A stretch of 43,809 nucleotides of DNA from [Actinomadura] parvosata subsp. kistnae (GTDB lineage: Bacteria; Actinomycetota; Actinomycetes; Streptosporangiales; Streptosporangiaceae). The notes below the pieces were generated by a model, which was given only the letters and a program-made list of their open reading frames with translations, was not told where the DNA came from and ran no database searches. Below, piece after piece: positions 1 to 8,385 of the stretch. The translations under genes and the position numbers were made by a program. Position 1 is the stretch's first letter. Every line of letters begins with the position of its first letter. Where the stretch lies: positions 1-43,809 of the forward strand of contig NZ_OOHJ01000025.1 in the NCBI RefSeq assembly GCF_900323885.1. The letters run 5' to 3'.

Positions 1-423
1 GGCGCGTCTCCGGCGGCAGCGACTCCAGCAGGTGGAAGGCCACCTCACTGGCCCGGCTCGTCGCGTCCACCCGCGCGATGAGGTGCTCCGCCATCCGCCG
101 ATGCAGTGTGAGCCGCTCGGCCGTGGGCACTTCCAGCCGCGCGGTCTCCCGGATCAGATCATGCCCGAACCACAGCCCCGCGCCTTGTGCCGCCCCGCCG
201 ACCCTCACCGCCCCGCCGACCCTCACCGGCCCGCCGGCCCTCCGGCAGCCCTCACCGGCCTCACGCCAGCCCCTCCGGCGGCCCCCACCTGCCCGACGGC
301 ACCTTCGACGGCCTCACGCGAGCTTGCCGAACTCGCCGAGCCGACCGGAGCGCCGGACGCCCCCGAGCCAGCCGGGCCTACCGGAGCGCCGGACGCACCC
401 GAGCCGGCCGGGCCGATGAAGAC

Positions 424-605
424 CCCAGCCGGACCTGGACCGGTGAAGGGCCCGCTCGCACCCGGGCCGGTGAAGGCCCCAGCCGGACCCGGGCCGGCGA
501 AGACCCCGGTCGCACCCGGGCCGGTGAAGGCCCCAGCCGGACCCGGGCCGGCGAAGACCCCGGTCGCACCCGGGCCGGTGAAGGCCCCAGCCGGACCTGG
601 GGCGG
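424..605. repeat. 27-bp (54-bp paired) minisatellite inside the regulator
   Basis: Alternating 27-bp half-units (one with CAGCCGGACCCGGGCCGG, one with GGTCGCACCCGGGCCGG) are repeated about six times, with two near-identical 54-bp pairs at 478-585. The period is a multiple of three and encodes nine-residue units such as GPGPAGAFT and GPGATGVFA in the regulator's middle frame. Copy-number change alone would therefore not shift the frame. Confidence 0.85.
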
Positions 606-1313
606 TGAAGGCCCCGATCGCAGCCGGGCCGGTGAGGATTCCCGCCGCCACCGCCTCGTCGAGTGCGTCCAGCACCCGGGTCAGCTCCCATCCGGCCGCC
701 GCTGCCAGGGCGGGCGGGTCCACGGTGGAGCCCAGTACCGCCGCCGCCGACACCACCCTGCCGCACCACGCCGACAGCCGCCCGAGCCGTCCCCGGACGG
801 CGTCGCGGATGCCCTCCGGCAGCTCCGCCGCGTCCCCCTGCTCCCCGCCGAGCAGCCGGGCCAGTTCCGTCACGAAGAACGGGTTGCCCCGCGTCCGCCG
901 CCGCACCGCGCTGATCACCGAGCCGGGCGCCGGCCATCCGGTGACTCCCGCCAGCAGGTCGCCCACCTCCGCCTCGGCCAGCCCGTCCAGTCGCATCCTG
1001 GTCACCGACGCCTCCCCCGCCAGTGACGCCAGTGCCCGCCGCAGCGGTTGCCCTGCCTCGGTGTCGCGGTAGATCGCCAGCACCGCCAGCCGCGCTCCGC
1101 CCATGCCCCGCGCCAGGTGCACCAGCAGCCGCAGTGACGCCTCGTCCGCCCACTGCAGATCATCCAGGACGACGAGCAGGCCCCCCGGCTCGCCGCCGAC
1201 CGCCAGCAGCTCGCGCACCTCCTCGAACAGCCGGAACCGCTGCTCGGCCCATCCGCGCCCGCCATCACCGGCCCACCGGCCTCTGGGACGACCACCCCCG
1301 CCCCTGCCCGCCA

Positions 1314-1440
1314 CCGACCTCCGCGCCCTGCTCCCCACCGACCTCCGCGCCCTGCTCCCCACCGACCTCCGCGCCGTGTCCACCGCCGACCCCCGCGCCC
1401 TGCTCTCCGCCGACCGCCGCGCCGGGTCCGCCGCCGACCC
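1314..1440. repeat. 24-bp minisatellite inside the regulator
   Basis: The unit ACCGACCTCCGCGCCCTGCT plus four bases is repeated three times almost perfectly at 1314-1385, then decays into related copies to about 1440. In the Walker A frame it reads as eight-residue units (EVGGEQGA). One of the frame changes of the regulator must occur in or next to this block. Confidence 0.8.
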
Positions 1441-1860
1441 CCGCGCGCCGTTCCGTACCCTGGTCTGCGCCCGCGCCTGGGCCGGCAGTGCCCGGCGGCG
1501 GGCCGGCCCGGTCGAGGGCCGACAGGACCTGGCGGAACGGCCAGTACGCCGGGTTGCCCTCCTCGTCGGTGGCCCGCCCCCAGCAGCACCGCATGCCGAG
1601 CCGCGCCGCCACCCCCGCGGCCTCCCGGGCCAGCCGGCTCTTGCCCGCCCCCGGCTCCCCGGCCACCAGCACCACCTGCCCGGCCCCGCCGGCGGCCTGC
1701 CGGAGCCGGTCGGCGAGCAGCGCGAGCTCACGCTCCCGCCCGACGAACCCAGCCTGCTCCTGTCGCGTCGCCCCTCCACTCCTTCACCGGCCCACTCCAT
1801 CGGTAATCGTCCGGACCCGGCCCCGCGCAACGCCGCCCCTCCAACAGGCGCCCGACGACG

Positions 1861-1875
1861 GGGCGCCGGGCGCCC
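1861..1875. terminator. possible hairpin between the dehydrogenase and the regulator
   Basis: A perfect 7-bp inverted repeat (GGGCGCC, one-base spacer, GGCGCCC) lies in the 157-bp gap downstream of the dehydrogenase stop. There is no T-tract, so a terminator role is a weak inference. Confidence 0.25.
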
Positions 1876-1957
1876 GGTGGCGTCGGCATCGGAGTGTGGG
1901 CCGGCGGGCCGCTGCGGAGGGCCGGGTGGCGTCGGCTTCCCGCCGTGAAGGCCGGCG

Positions 1958-3127
1958 TCACGGAGTGAGGACGACCTTGTTGCACTCGTCCTGCTTGTGC
2001 TTGAACAGGTCGAACGCGTGCGGCGCCGCGCTGAGCGGCATCCGGTGCGAGATGACGAAGCTGGGGTCGATCTCGCCCGCGCGGATCCGTTCCAGCAGCG
2101 GCTCGGTGTAGCGCTGCACGTGGCACTGGCCGGTGCGGATGGTGAGGGACCGGTTCATGACGGTGCCCATCGGGAACTTGTCGACGAACCCGCCGTAGAC
2201 GCCGATGACGGACACCACGCCGCCGTTGCGGCAGGCCATGATGGCTTCGCGCAGCGCGTAGGGGCGTTCGGTCTCCAGCCGGGCGGCCTGCTTGGTGCGG
2301 TCGTAGGCGTACATGGCCGGGGTCGGGTGGTGGGCCTCCATGCCGACGGCGTCGACGCAGGCGTCGGGGCCGCGCCCGCCGGTCATGTCGCGCAGCGCGT
2401 CCAGCACGTTCACCTCCTCGTAGTCGAGGATCTCGGCGCCGGTGCGCCGGGCCCGCTCGAGCCGGTACGGGTAGCGGTCGATGACGATGACCCGGTCGGC
2501 GCCGAGCAGGAACGCGCTGGCCGCGGCGAGCTGCCCGACCGGCCCGGCGCCCCAGATCGCGATGGTCTGGCCCGGCTTGATGTCGCACATCTCGGCGCCC
2601 ATGAAGCCGGTGGGGAAGATGTCGGACAGGAACAGCACCTGCTCGTCGGTCAGGTCGTCGTCGATCTTGACGGGGCCGACGTCGGCGAACGGGACGCGCA
2701 CGTACTCGGCCTGCCCGCCGGGGAAGCCGCCGAGCATGTGGGAGTAGCCGAAGATGCCGGCGGGCGCGTGGCCCATCAGTTTCTCGGCCATCCCGGCGTT
2801 GGGGTTGGAGTTCTCGCACAGCGAGTACAGGCCGTCCTCGCACGCGAAGCAGGCGCCGCAGGCGATCGGGAACGGCACCACGACGCGGTCGCCGGGGCGC
2901 AGGTCGCGCACGCCGGGGCCGACCTCGACGACCTCGCCCATGAACTCGTGGCCGAGCACGTCGCCCTTCTTGACGGTGGGGATGTAGCCGTCCACGAGGT
3001 GCAGGTCGGAGCCGCAGATCGCGGTGGAGGTGACGCGCACGATCGCGTCGCGGGCGTTGAGGATGCGCGGGTCGGGGACGTCCTGGACCTCGAGGCGGTT
3101 GCGGCCCGCCCACACGACGGCCTTCAT
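1958..3127 (-). CDS. zinc-dependent alcohol/formaldehyde dehydrogenase family protein
   Basis: This is a 389-residue medium-chain dehydrogenase of the glutathione-independent formaldehyde dehydrogenase-like branch. It would oxidise an alcohol or aldehyde with NAD(P)+ in the cytoplasm; the substrate is not evident. Catalytic zinc ligands are visible as C38 (AICGSDLH) and H60-E61 (GHE). Structural zinc cysteines are C90, C93, C96 and C104. A Rossmann GAGPVG motif follows near residue 185. The ATG at 3127 overlaps the preceding stop by four bases (ATGA), so translation is coupled to the SRPBCC gene upstream. Length matches the family and no motif is missing. Confidence 0.93.
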   Translation of the reverse strand: MKAVVWAGRNRLEVQDVPDPRILNARDAIVRVTSTAICGSDLHLVDGYIPTVKKGDVLGHEFMGEVVEVGPGVRDLRPGDRVVVPFPIACGACFACEDGLYSLCENSNPNAGMAEKLMGHAPAGIFGYSHMLGGFPGGQAEYVRVPFADVGPVKIDDDLTDEQVLFLSDIFPTGFMGAEMCDIKPGQTIAIWGAGPVGQLAAASAFLLGADRVIVIDRYPYRLERARRTGAEILDYEEVNVLDALRDMTGGRGPDACVDAVGMEAHHPTPAMYAYDRTKQAARLETERPYALREAIMACRNGGVVSVIGVYGGFVDKFPMGTVMNRSLTIRTGQCHVQRYTEPLLERIRAGEIDPSFVISHRMPLSAAPHAFDLFKHKQDECNKVVLTP

Positions 3128-4017
3128 GCCCGTCCTCCGATCGGTTGTGCGGGACGCTGGCGGAGCTGGCGCAGGGCGCGGTGGCCTTCGGGGCTGCCCT
3201 CGGAGCGGACCACCTCGCCGGTCTCCATGACCTGCTTGAAGCGGCGCAGGTCGTCGCGGACCTGCTGCTCGGGGTGCTCGCCGAGTATCCGGGCGACGGC
3301 GGCGGCGAGCTTGCGGCCGGGCGCGCCGTACTCCAGGGAGACGTCCACGACGGTGCCGCGCCCGCCGGGGCCGTCGGTGAAGCCGACCAGGCCGGCGGTG
3401 GGGACGCCGGTGCCGGGGACGGAGCGCCAGGCGATGAGGTCGCCCGCCTGCTCGTCGATGATCTCGGCCTCCCACTCCAGGTCGGCGATCGGGCCCTTGG
3501 CCTTCCAGCGGGAGCGGCGCTGGTCGAGGGTGCGGACCGAGTCCAGGTGGACCATGAAGGAGGGCAGGTTCTCCAGGTCGCGCCAGAAGCGGTAGACCTC
3601 CTCGCGCGGCTTGTTGACGGTGATGGTGGCGCGTACCTGCAGCGGGCCCTTGGCCTTGGCGGTGCCGCGCCGGGCGCAGGCGGCGTCGAGCGCGGCGATC
3701 CCGGCGACGGCGCCGAGCGCGGCCAGCGCGCGGGCGCGGCGGGCGCCGGTGCGGTGGGCGGCGGCCCGGCCCAGGACGCCGAGGTCCATGGTGTCGCCGG
3801 CGACCCTGGTCCACGCCCACGGGGCCGGGTTCTTGGCGCCGAGCAGCAGCGCGGCGTGCAGGAGCTCGCGCCCGCCGACGAGCCGGGCGACGGCCGTGGC
3901 CCCGGGCGCGTCGTCGACGCCGCACAGGCGGGTCACGGCCCGTGGTGCCGCCAGTTGCGCCATGCCCAGCGCGAGGCTGGTCCACCCGAGCGCGCGGGCG
4001 AGTTTGTCGGTCATCAT
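3124..4017 (-). CDS. SRPBCC-domain protein with N-terminal helical/membrane region
   Basis: This is a 297-residue protein. Residues 1-120 are Ala/Leu-rich and helical, resembling the small DUF4267-like membrane region. The rest is a polyketide-cyclase/SRPBCC-type lipid-binding fold starting near KAKGPLQVRATITVNKP, with the typical EEVYRFWRDLENLPSFM segment. The start is ATG-ATG at 4017 with AGGAC a short distance upstream. Longer in-frame starts add only a poorly conserved Arg-rich extension. Its stop overlaps the dehydrogenase start. Ligand and reaction are unknown; two-gene pairs of this kind are common in actinomycetes and may serve redox or stress functions (inference). Confidence 0.85.
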   Translation of the reverse strand: MMTDKLARALGWTSLALGMAQLAAPRAVTRLCGVDDAPGATAVARLVGGRELLHAALLLGAKNPAPWAWTRVAGDTMDLGVLGRAAAHRTGARRARALAALGAVAGIAALDAACARRGTAKAKGPLQVRATITVNKPREEVYRFWRDLENLPSFMVHLDSVRTLDQRRSRWKAKGPIADLEWEAEIIDEQAGDLIAWRSVPGTGVPTAGLVGFTDGPGGRGTVVDVSLEYGAPGRKLAAAVARILGEHPEQQVRDDLRRFKQVMETGEVVRSEGSPEGHRALRQLRQRPAQPIGGRA

Positions 4018-4076
4018 GCGTCCTAACCGGTGAGGTGTGCGTACGCCGCGGGCGGCCTGCGATCCGCTGACGCCCC

Positions 4077-4097
4077 GCGTCCCGCGTCCCGCGTCCC
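4077..4097. repeat. 7-bp tandem repeat (GCGTCCC x3)
   Basis: Three exact copies of GCGTCCC lie in the 150-bp gap between the SRPBCC start and the stop of the next gene. Nothing else recognisable is seen in that gap, which should hold the promoter of the SRPBCC-dehydrogenase pair. Confidence 0.8.
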
Positions 4098-4167
4098 TTG
4101 CCCGTGACACGACGGATGACACCAGCGGATCCCGGTACCCGGGGGCCGCGCGGAAGGCCCGCCCGGT

Positions 4168-5121
4168 TCAGGCCGGGCCCGGCTCGTCGCGGGCGAAGTA
4201 CGGTTCGGCCGCCTCCAGCCGTGGTGCCGCGACGCCCAGCCGGCGGGCTTCGGCCAGGGTGTCCCGGCAGATCTCGCGCGGTTCCTGGGCCTCGGGGTCG
4301 GAGTGGGCGGCGAAGTTCGCGCGTACGGGCGTGACGTGGGCGGTCAGCCAGGCGAGGGCGGGCGCCGTCAGGCAGGTGGGCGCGCGGAAGGGCAGCACAC
4401 TGCCGCGGTGCCGGCTCAGGTCGACGCCGCGCGCCTCGACGAGCGGGAGGAGCTCGCGGGTGGTCCGGAACGCCTCGCGCAGGTCGCCCGTGGCGCCCAC
4501 CAGGTCGGCCAGCGAGCCGCGCCGCAGGCCCTGCGCGTGCAGGCCGGCGTTCGCCACGAAGTGCAGCCACAGCCAGCCGCGGAAGTCGGGCCGCTCCTTG
4601 ACCCGGAAGCCGGCCTGGCGGAACGCCTGGCGCGCGGCCCGCTCGCGTCCGGACGGGGGCCGGCCGAGGGTGCCGAAGACGACCGAGGGCAGCAGGGTCC
4701 CCCGCAGCACACCGTCGTCGCCGAAACCGCCGCCGGCCTGGGGGGAGCCCCACGCGACCCGGGCGGGCGGGAGGTCGCCGATCGCGGCCAGAGGCTCGGA
4801 CCAGAGGCTGCCGAAGACCAGCACGGTGGCGTCGCCGAGGCGTGGCGTGAGGAAGGCCACCGCTTCCGGGAGGCGGTGGTGCGGCACGCTCAGCACGATG
4901 AGGTCGAAGTCGTGGCCGGGCGGCAGCGTCTCGCGGTAGCGCACCGGCCACGAGCGGGCGACGCGGTGCCCGCGCAGCCGTCGCCGCAGGTCGAGCAGGT
5001 CGAGGTCGATCGCGTCGCCGTACGCGGCGGCGCGGCCGGGCCGGACGTAGAACTCGACGTCGTGGCCCGCCTGGTGCAGGGCCCAGCCGTAGATGCCGGC
5101 GATGACGCCCCGGCCGAACAT
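4168..5121 (-). CDS. ketopantoate reductase (ApbA/PanE) family protein
   Basis: This is an NAD(P)-binding Rossmann protein of about 317 residues with the 6-phosphogluconate-dehydrogenase-like C-terminal helical domain. The N-terminus MFGRGVIAGIYGWAL is the dinucleotide-binding loop, followed by EFYVRPGR and DFDLIVLSV. Family members usually start four residues earlier with MKIL. Here the codons upstream of the first ATG read ATC AAG ATC CTC, with a good GAGGTG site just before that ATC. The true start may therefore be a non-canonical ATC at 5133, or the start was lost and ATG 5121 is used. Homologues are often annotated as 2-dehydropantoate 2-reductase, but many such paralogues act on other 2-keto acids. 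It is divergent from a TetR gene and probably controlled by it. Confidence 0.85.
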   Translation of the reverse strand: MFGRGVIAGIYGWALHQAGHDVEFYVRPGRAAAYGDAIDLDLLDLRRRLRGHRVARSWPVRYRETLPPGHDFDLIVLSVPHHRLPEAVAFLTPRLGDATVLVFGSLWSEPLAAIGDLPPARVAWGSPQAGGGFGDDGVLRGTLLPSVVFGTLGRPPSGRERAARQAFRQAGFRVKERPDFRGWLWLHFVANAGLHAQGLRRGSLADLVGATGDLREAFRTTRELLPLVEARGVDLSRHRGSVLPFRAPTCLTAPALAWLTAHVTPVRANFAAHSDPEAQEPREICRDTLAEARRLGVAAPRLEAAEPYFARDEPGPA

Positions 5122-5157
5122 GAGGATCTTGATGGTGCACCTCGTGGGGTACGATTC

Positions 5158-5178
5158 AAGTGGAGATCATCTCCACTT
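5158..5178. promoter_or_regulatory. TetR-type operator 1
   Basis: This is a perfect palindrome: AAGTGGAGAT, one base, then its inverted copy ATCTCCACTT. It sits in the divergent gap between the reductase gene and the TetR gene, where an autoregulatory TetR operator is expected. The AT-rich stretch contrasts with the GC-rich genes. Confidence 0.75.
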
Positions 5179-5187
5179 ATGCGAAAA

Positions 5188-5207
5188 TATGGAGATTGTC
5201 TCCACTT
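5188..5207. promoter_or_regulatory. TetR-type operator 2
   Basis: This is a second, imperfect copy of the neighbouring palindrome: GGAGA-TTG-TCTCC with the outer CACTT kept on one side. Its centre is 29 bp from the first and it lies just upstream of the TetR start. Two sites suggest two dimers covering both divergent promoters. Confidence 0.65.
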
Positions 5208-5224
5208 GTCAATATGAGGTGCCT

Positions 5225-5812
5225 GTGACCGCCGACAAGCCGCTGCGCGCCGACGCCCGGCGCAACCGCGACGCCCTGCTCGCCAAGGCCCGCGAGCTCT
5301 TCGACGCCGGAGACTTCTTCGACCTGCGCTTCGACGACTTCGCCCGCCTCGCAGGCGTGGGCGTGGGCACGCTCTACCGCCACTTCCCCACCAGGGAGGC
5401 TCTGGCCGAGGCGGTCTACCACGAGGAGGTCGCCGCGCTGTGCGAGCGCGCCCGCCGGCTGCGCGCCACGCTGCCCGCCGAGCAGGCCCTGGCGGCCTTC
5501 CTGCGCGGCTTCGTCGACCACGTGCACGCCCACCGGGGCCTCGCCCGGACGCTGGCGACGCTCATGACCACCCGCTCAGGGGCGCTCGCCGAGGGCGGCC
5601 GGGCGCTGGAGCAGGCCGTCACCGAGCTGATCGACGCCGCCGTGGCCGACGGCGCCGTCCGCGACGACGTGGGCGCCGGCGCCGTCATGATGGCACTGCA
5701 CGGCATCGGCGCGGCGCACGACCGCCCCGGCTGGCGAGCCGAGGCCGACGGCGTCATCACCCTCGTGCTGGACGGCCTGCGCCGCCCGCACCCCACCGGC
5801 CTCAGACCGTAG
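5225..5812 (+). CDS. TetR family transcriptional regulator
   Basis: This is a 195-residue regulator. The N-terminal helix-turn-helix is clear: RRNRDALLAKARELF, then FDDFARLAGVGVGTLYRHFP, with the C-terminal ligand domain LxLxR-like (AAFLRGFVDHVHAHRGL). The start is taken as GTG 5225, seven bases after GAGG; GTG 5219 is a possible alternative but overlaps the ribosome site. It is divergent from the reductase gene with two palindromes in the gap, so it most likely represses that gene and itself. The ligand is unknown. Confidence 0.9.
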   Translation: MTADKPLRADARRNRDALLAKARELFDAGDFFDLRFDDFARLAGVGVGTLYRHFPTREALAEAVYHEEVAALCERARRLRATLPAEQALAAFLRGFVDHVHAHRGLARTLATLMTTRSGALAEGGRALEQAVTELIDAAVADGAVRDDVGAGAVMMALHGIGAAHDRPGWRAEADGVITLVLDGLRRPHPTGLRP

Positions 5813-5826
5813 GACCTTCCGGCCAG

Positions 5827-6552
5827 CTACCCCGGGCGACGGGCCAGGACGAGGCGGCCGCGCGCAAGGCCGTCCGCGCGGCGGCCCAGTGCCGTCAGCG
5901 GCACCGTGGTCATGGTGAAGCCGGCCGCGGTCAGCTCCTCGCGCAGCGCGCCCAGCCGGCTGGTGCCGTAGTACATGACGAACGGCGGGCGCCACACGGC
6001 GTTGCGTACTCGCATGGCCAGGTCGAAGCCGGACAGCGCCCAGTACCAGGCCGACCCGACGGGCGGCGGCGTGCCGAGCGGGAAGGCGAGCAGGCCGCCG
6101 GGCCGCAGGGCGCGGTACACGCCGGCGAACAGGGCGGGGCGTTCGGCGGGCAGGAAGTGGCCGAGCGCGCCGAAGGTGACCGCGAGGTCGAAGGACTCGG
6201 TGAACGGCCCGGTGCTTGGCAGGGCGCGGGCGTCGGCGCGTACCCACTCGGCGTGCGGGTGCGCCCGGCGCGCCTGCTCCAGCATGCCCGCGCTGAAGTC
6301 GACCCCGGTGACCTGCTCGCGGCACAGCGGGCCGAGGACACGCAGGCTGGCGCCGGTGCCGCAGCACACGTCGAGGCCGCGGCCGAACGGGCCGAGCGGG
6401 CGCAGCGCTTCTGCGGTCGCGTCGAGCACGGCGGCCGGCGTGCGGAAGGGCGTGTGGTCGAACTTCGGGGCGAGCAGGTCGTAGCCGCGCTCGACCGACG
6501 ACAGCGCCTGCACGGCCAGCTCCCGCAGCGACGGGCCTTGGGGCGAGAACAC
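5827..6552 (-). CDS. class I SAM-dependent methyltransferase
   Basis: This is a 241-residue Rossmann methyltransferase. Motif I is LDVCCGTGASL (near residue 60), followed by the acidic TGVDFSAGML and DLAVTFGALGHF. It starts with GTG at 6552. It lies 15 bp downstream of the sugar permease stop on the same strand, so it may be read through from the transport operon, although its job there is not clear. Substrate is unknown. It converges on the TetR gene with only 14 bp between the stops. Confidence 0.88.
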   Translation of the reverse strand: MFSPQGPSLRELAVQALSSVERGYDLLAPKFDHTPFRTPAAVLDATAEALRPLGPFGRGLDVCCGTGASLRVLGPLCREQVTGVDFSAGMLEQARRAHPHAEWVRADARALPSTGPFTESFDLAVTFGALGHFLPAERPALFAGVYRALRPGGLLAFPLGTPPPVGSAWYWALSGFDLAMRVRNAVWRPPFVMYYGTSRLGALREELTAAGFTMTTVPLTALGRRADGLARGRLVLARRPG

Positions 6553-6567
6553 CAGCCCAGCGTACGG

Positions 6568-7464
6568 TCAGTTCTTGATGCCGGTGAGCGTGACCCCCTC
6601 GATGAAGTAGCGCTGCAGGAAGAAGAACAGGGCGATGATCGGGGCGATGACGGCGGCGGAGGCGGCCATCAGGTAGCCCCACTGGGTGAGGTAGACGCTC
6701 TGGAAGGAGGCCAGGCCGAGGGAGAGGGTGTACTTCTCCTCGTCGCTGAGGTAGAGCAGCGGGCCGAGGAAGTCGTTCCAGGTGCCGATGAAGGTGAAGA
6801 TGGTGACGACCACGACGGCGGGCTTCGACAGCGGCATGACGATCGTCCAGAACACCCGCCACGGTGAGGCGCCGTCGATGTAGGCGGCCTCGTCCAGCTC
6901 GAACGGGATCGTCAGGAAGAACTGCCGCAGCAGGAACACGTTGAACACCCCGCCGCCCGCGCCGGCGAACCAGCTCGGCACGGTGAGCGGGAGGAACGTG
7001 TCGAGCGCGCCCAGCTCCTGCCACATGACGAAGGTGGGGATGAGCGTCACCGCGTACGGCAGCATGACGGCGCTGAGCAGCACCGCGAAGGTGAGGTCGC
7101 GGCCGCGCCAGCGCAGGCGGGAGAAGCTGAAGGCGGCGATCGAGCAGGTCAGGACGGTGCCCAGCACGCTGATCACCGCGATGACGACGGTGTTGACGAA
7201 GTACAGCCAGAACGGCTGGGCGGTGAGCGCCTCGGTGAAGTTCGACCACTGGAAGGGCGAGGGGATCCATTCGGGCGGCGCGACGAACATCTGCGCGTCC
7301 CGCATGAGCGCGCTGCGCACCAGCCACACGAATGGCAGCAGCGTCGGCACCGCCCCGGCGGCCAGCGCCAGGTAGACCAGGGCCTTGCCGTAGCGGCGGG
7401 GTCTGCGCGAGCCGGCCGCGGGGGCCACCCGTCCCGTGCGCGGCGGCGCCTCGGTCACGGTCAT
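6568..7464 (-). CDS. carbohydrate ABC transporter permease (MalG/CUT1 type)
   Basis: This is a 298-residue inner-membrane permease with six predicted helices. The EAA loop is visible as DEAAYIDGASPWRVFWTIVMP. The C-terminus (FIEGVTLTGIKN) is typical of CUT1 MalG-type subunits. ATG 7464 overlaps the stop of the partner permease by four bases. It works with the binding protein and MalF-type subunit encoded upstream. No ATPase gene is present, so an MsmK/MsiK-like shared ATPase elsewhere is expected (inference from CUT1 systems). The cargo is probably an arabinose-containing sugar, judged from the GH127 gene. Confidence 0.93.
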   Translation of the reverse strand: MTVTEAPPRTGRVAPAAGSRRPRRYGKALVYLALAAGAVPTLLPFVWLVRSALMRDAQMFVAPPEWIPSPFQWSNFTEALTAQPFWLYFVNTVVIAVISVLGTVLTCSIAAFSFSRLRWRGRDLTFAVLLSAVMLPYAVTLIPTFVMWQELGALDTFLPLTVPSWFAGAGGGVFNVFLLRQFFLTIPFELDEAAYIDGASPWRVFWTIVMPLSKPAVVVVTIFTFIGTWNDFLGPLLYLSDEEKYTLSLGLASFQSVYLTQWGYLMAASAAVIAPIIALFFFLQRYFIEGVTLTGIKN

Positions 7465-8384
7465 CGCGCACCTGCCATCTCGTAGTAGACCCAGCGGCGG
7501 GCGTTCCTGAACAGCAGGAACGTGACCACTACGATGATCATGAACATGACCCAGGCGAGCGCGCTGGCGTAACCCATCTCGCTCTCCCTGAACGCCATCC
7601 GGAACAGGTAGTAGACGTAGAACAGCGTGGCGTTGTTCGGCCCGCCCTCGGTCATCACGTACGCCTGGTTGAACACCTGGAACGTGCCGACCACGCCCAC
7701 CACCAGGTTGTAGAAGATGGTCGGCGTCATCATCGGCAGCGTCACGTGCCAGAAGCGCCGCCACGGGCCGCCGCCGTCGATGGAGACCGCCTCGTACAGG
7801 TGCCGCGGCACCCCTTGCAGCCCGGCCAGGAAGATCACCATGGTGTTGCCGAAACCCCAGGTGCTCATCACGATCAGCGAGGGGATGGCCGTCGACTCGT
7901 CGTAGATCCACTGCCCGGCGGGGAGCCCGGCCTGGCGCAGCAGCGAGTTGAGCAGCCCGAAGTCGGGGTTGAAGATCCAGATCCAGAGCACCACGTTCGC
8001 GATGGCCGGCACGAGCGTCGGCAGGTAGAAGATGGTGCGCCAGACCGCCAGGCCGCGCACCTTCTGGTTGAGCAGCATGGCCACCGCGAACGACACGATC
8101 AGCACCAGCGGCACCGCGCCGAGCGTGTAGTAGGTGGTGGCGCTCAGCGACGTCCAGAACAGCTCGTCGCGGGCCAGCTCCGCGTAGTTGCCGAGCCCGA
8201 TGTACGCGGGCGTGCCGCCTACCTGCCAGTCCGTCAGGCTGAACACGAACGAGGCCACCATGGGCCCCGCCGTGAAGATCACGAAGCCGAGGACGGCCGG
8301 GAGCGCCATGAGCAGGCCCCAGCGCCGCTCCATGCGGCGCTGCCCGGACAGTCGGCCCGGCAGCCCGGTCTTGCGGGCGGGCAT
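7461..8384 (-). CDS. carbohydrate ABC transporter permease (MalF/CUT1 type)
   Basis: This is a 307-residue permease with six predicted membrane helices. The EAA loop reads YEAVSIDGGGPWRRFWHVTLP. The first helix (WGLLMALPAVLGFVIFTAGP) follows a short basic N-terminus. Start ATG 8384 is two bases from the stop of the binding-protein gene, and its own stop overlaps the MalG-type start (ATGA), so the subunits are translationally coupled. Confidence 0.93.
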   Translation of the reverse strand: MPARKTGLPGRLSGQRRMERRWGLLMALPAVLGFVIFTAGPMVASFVFSLTDWQVGGTPAYIGLGNYAELARDELFWTSLSATTYYTLGAVPLVLIVSFAVAMLLNQKVRGLAVWRTIFYLPTLVPAIANVVLWIWIFNPDFGLLNSLLRQAGLPAGQWIYDESTAIPSLIVMSTWGFGNTMVIFLAGLQGVPRHLYEAVSIDGGGPWRRFWHVTLPMMTPTIFYNLVVGVVGTFQVFNQAYVMTEGGPNNATLFYVYYLFRMAFRESEMGYASALAWVMFMIIVVVTFLLFRNARRWVYYEMAGAR

Positions 8385-8385
8385 G

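Larger units (their letters stand above)
1..1800 (-). pseudogene. AAA/LuxR-type large transcriptional regulator, frame-broken and cut by window edge
   Basis: Conserved parts of an AfsR/MalT-like ATPase regulator lie in different minus-strand frames. The start is probably ATG at 1800 (or 1830). The FVGREREL box and Walker A (GEPGAGKS, about 1650) are in a second frame. Walker B (LLVVLDDLQWADEASL, about 1165) and the helical lid, to about 660, are in a third stretch sharing the start frame. The HDLIRE segment (about 160) returns to the Walker A frame and runs off the left edge, so the LuxR helix-turn-helix end is not visible. The frame must change near 1748, between 1265 and 1510, and between 223 and 313. 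The first is repaired by one extra T. Two Pro/Ala/Gly-rich minisatellite blocks interrupt the ATPase. It is either a decaying gene or an intact one with undercalled bases. Confidence 0.6.

Noticed and set aside
1314..1440. Short repeats considered as a CRISPR array
   Set aside because: Units are adjacent without spacers and keep the reading frame; they are a coding minisatellite. The same applies to 424-605, 18117-18226 and 35583-35672 (no spacers).
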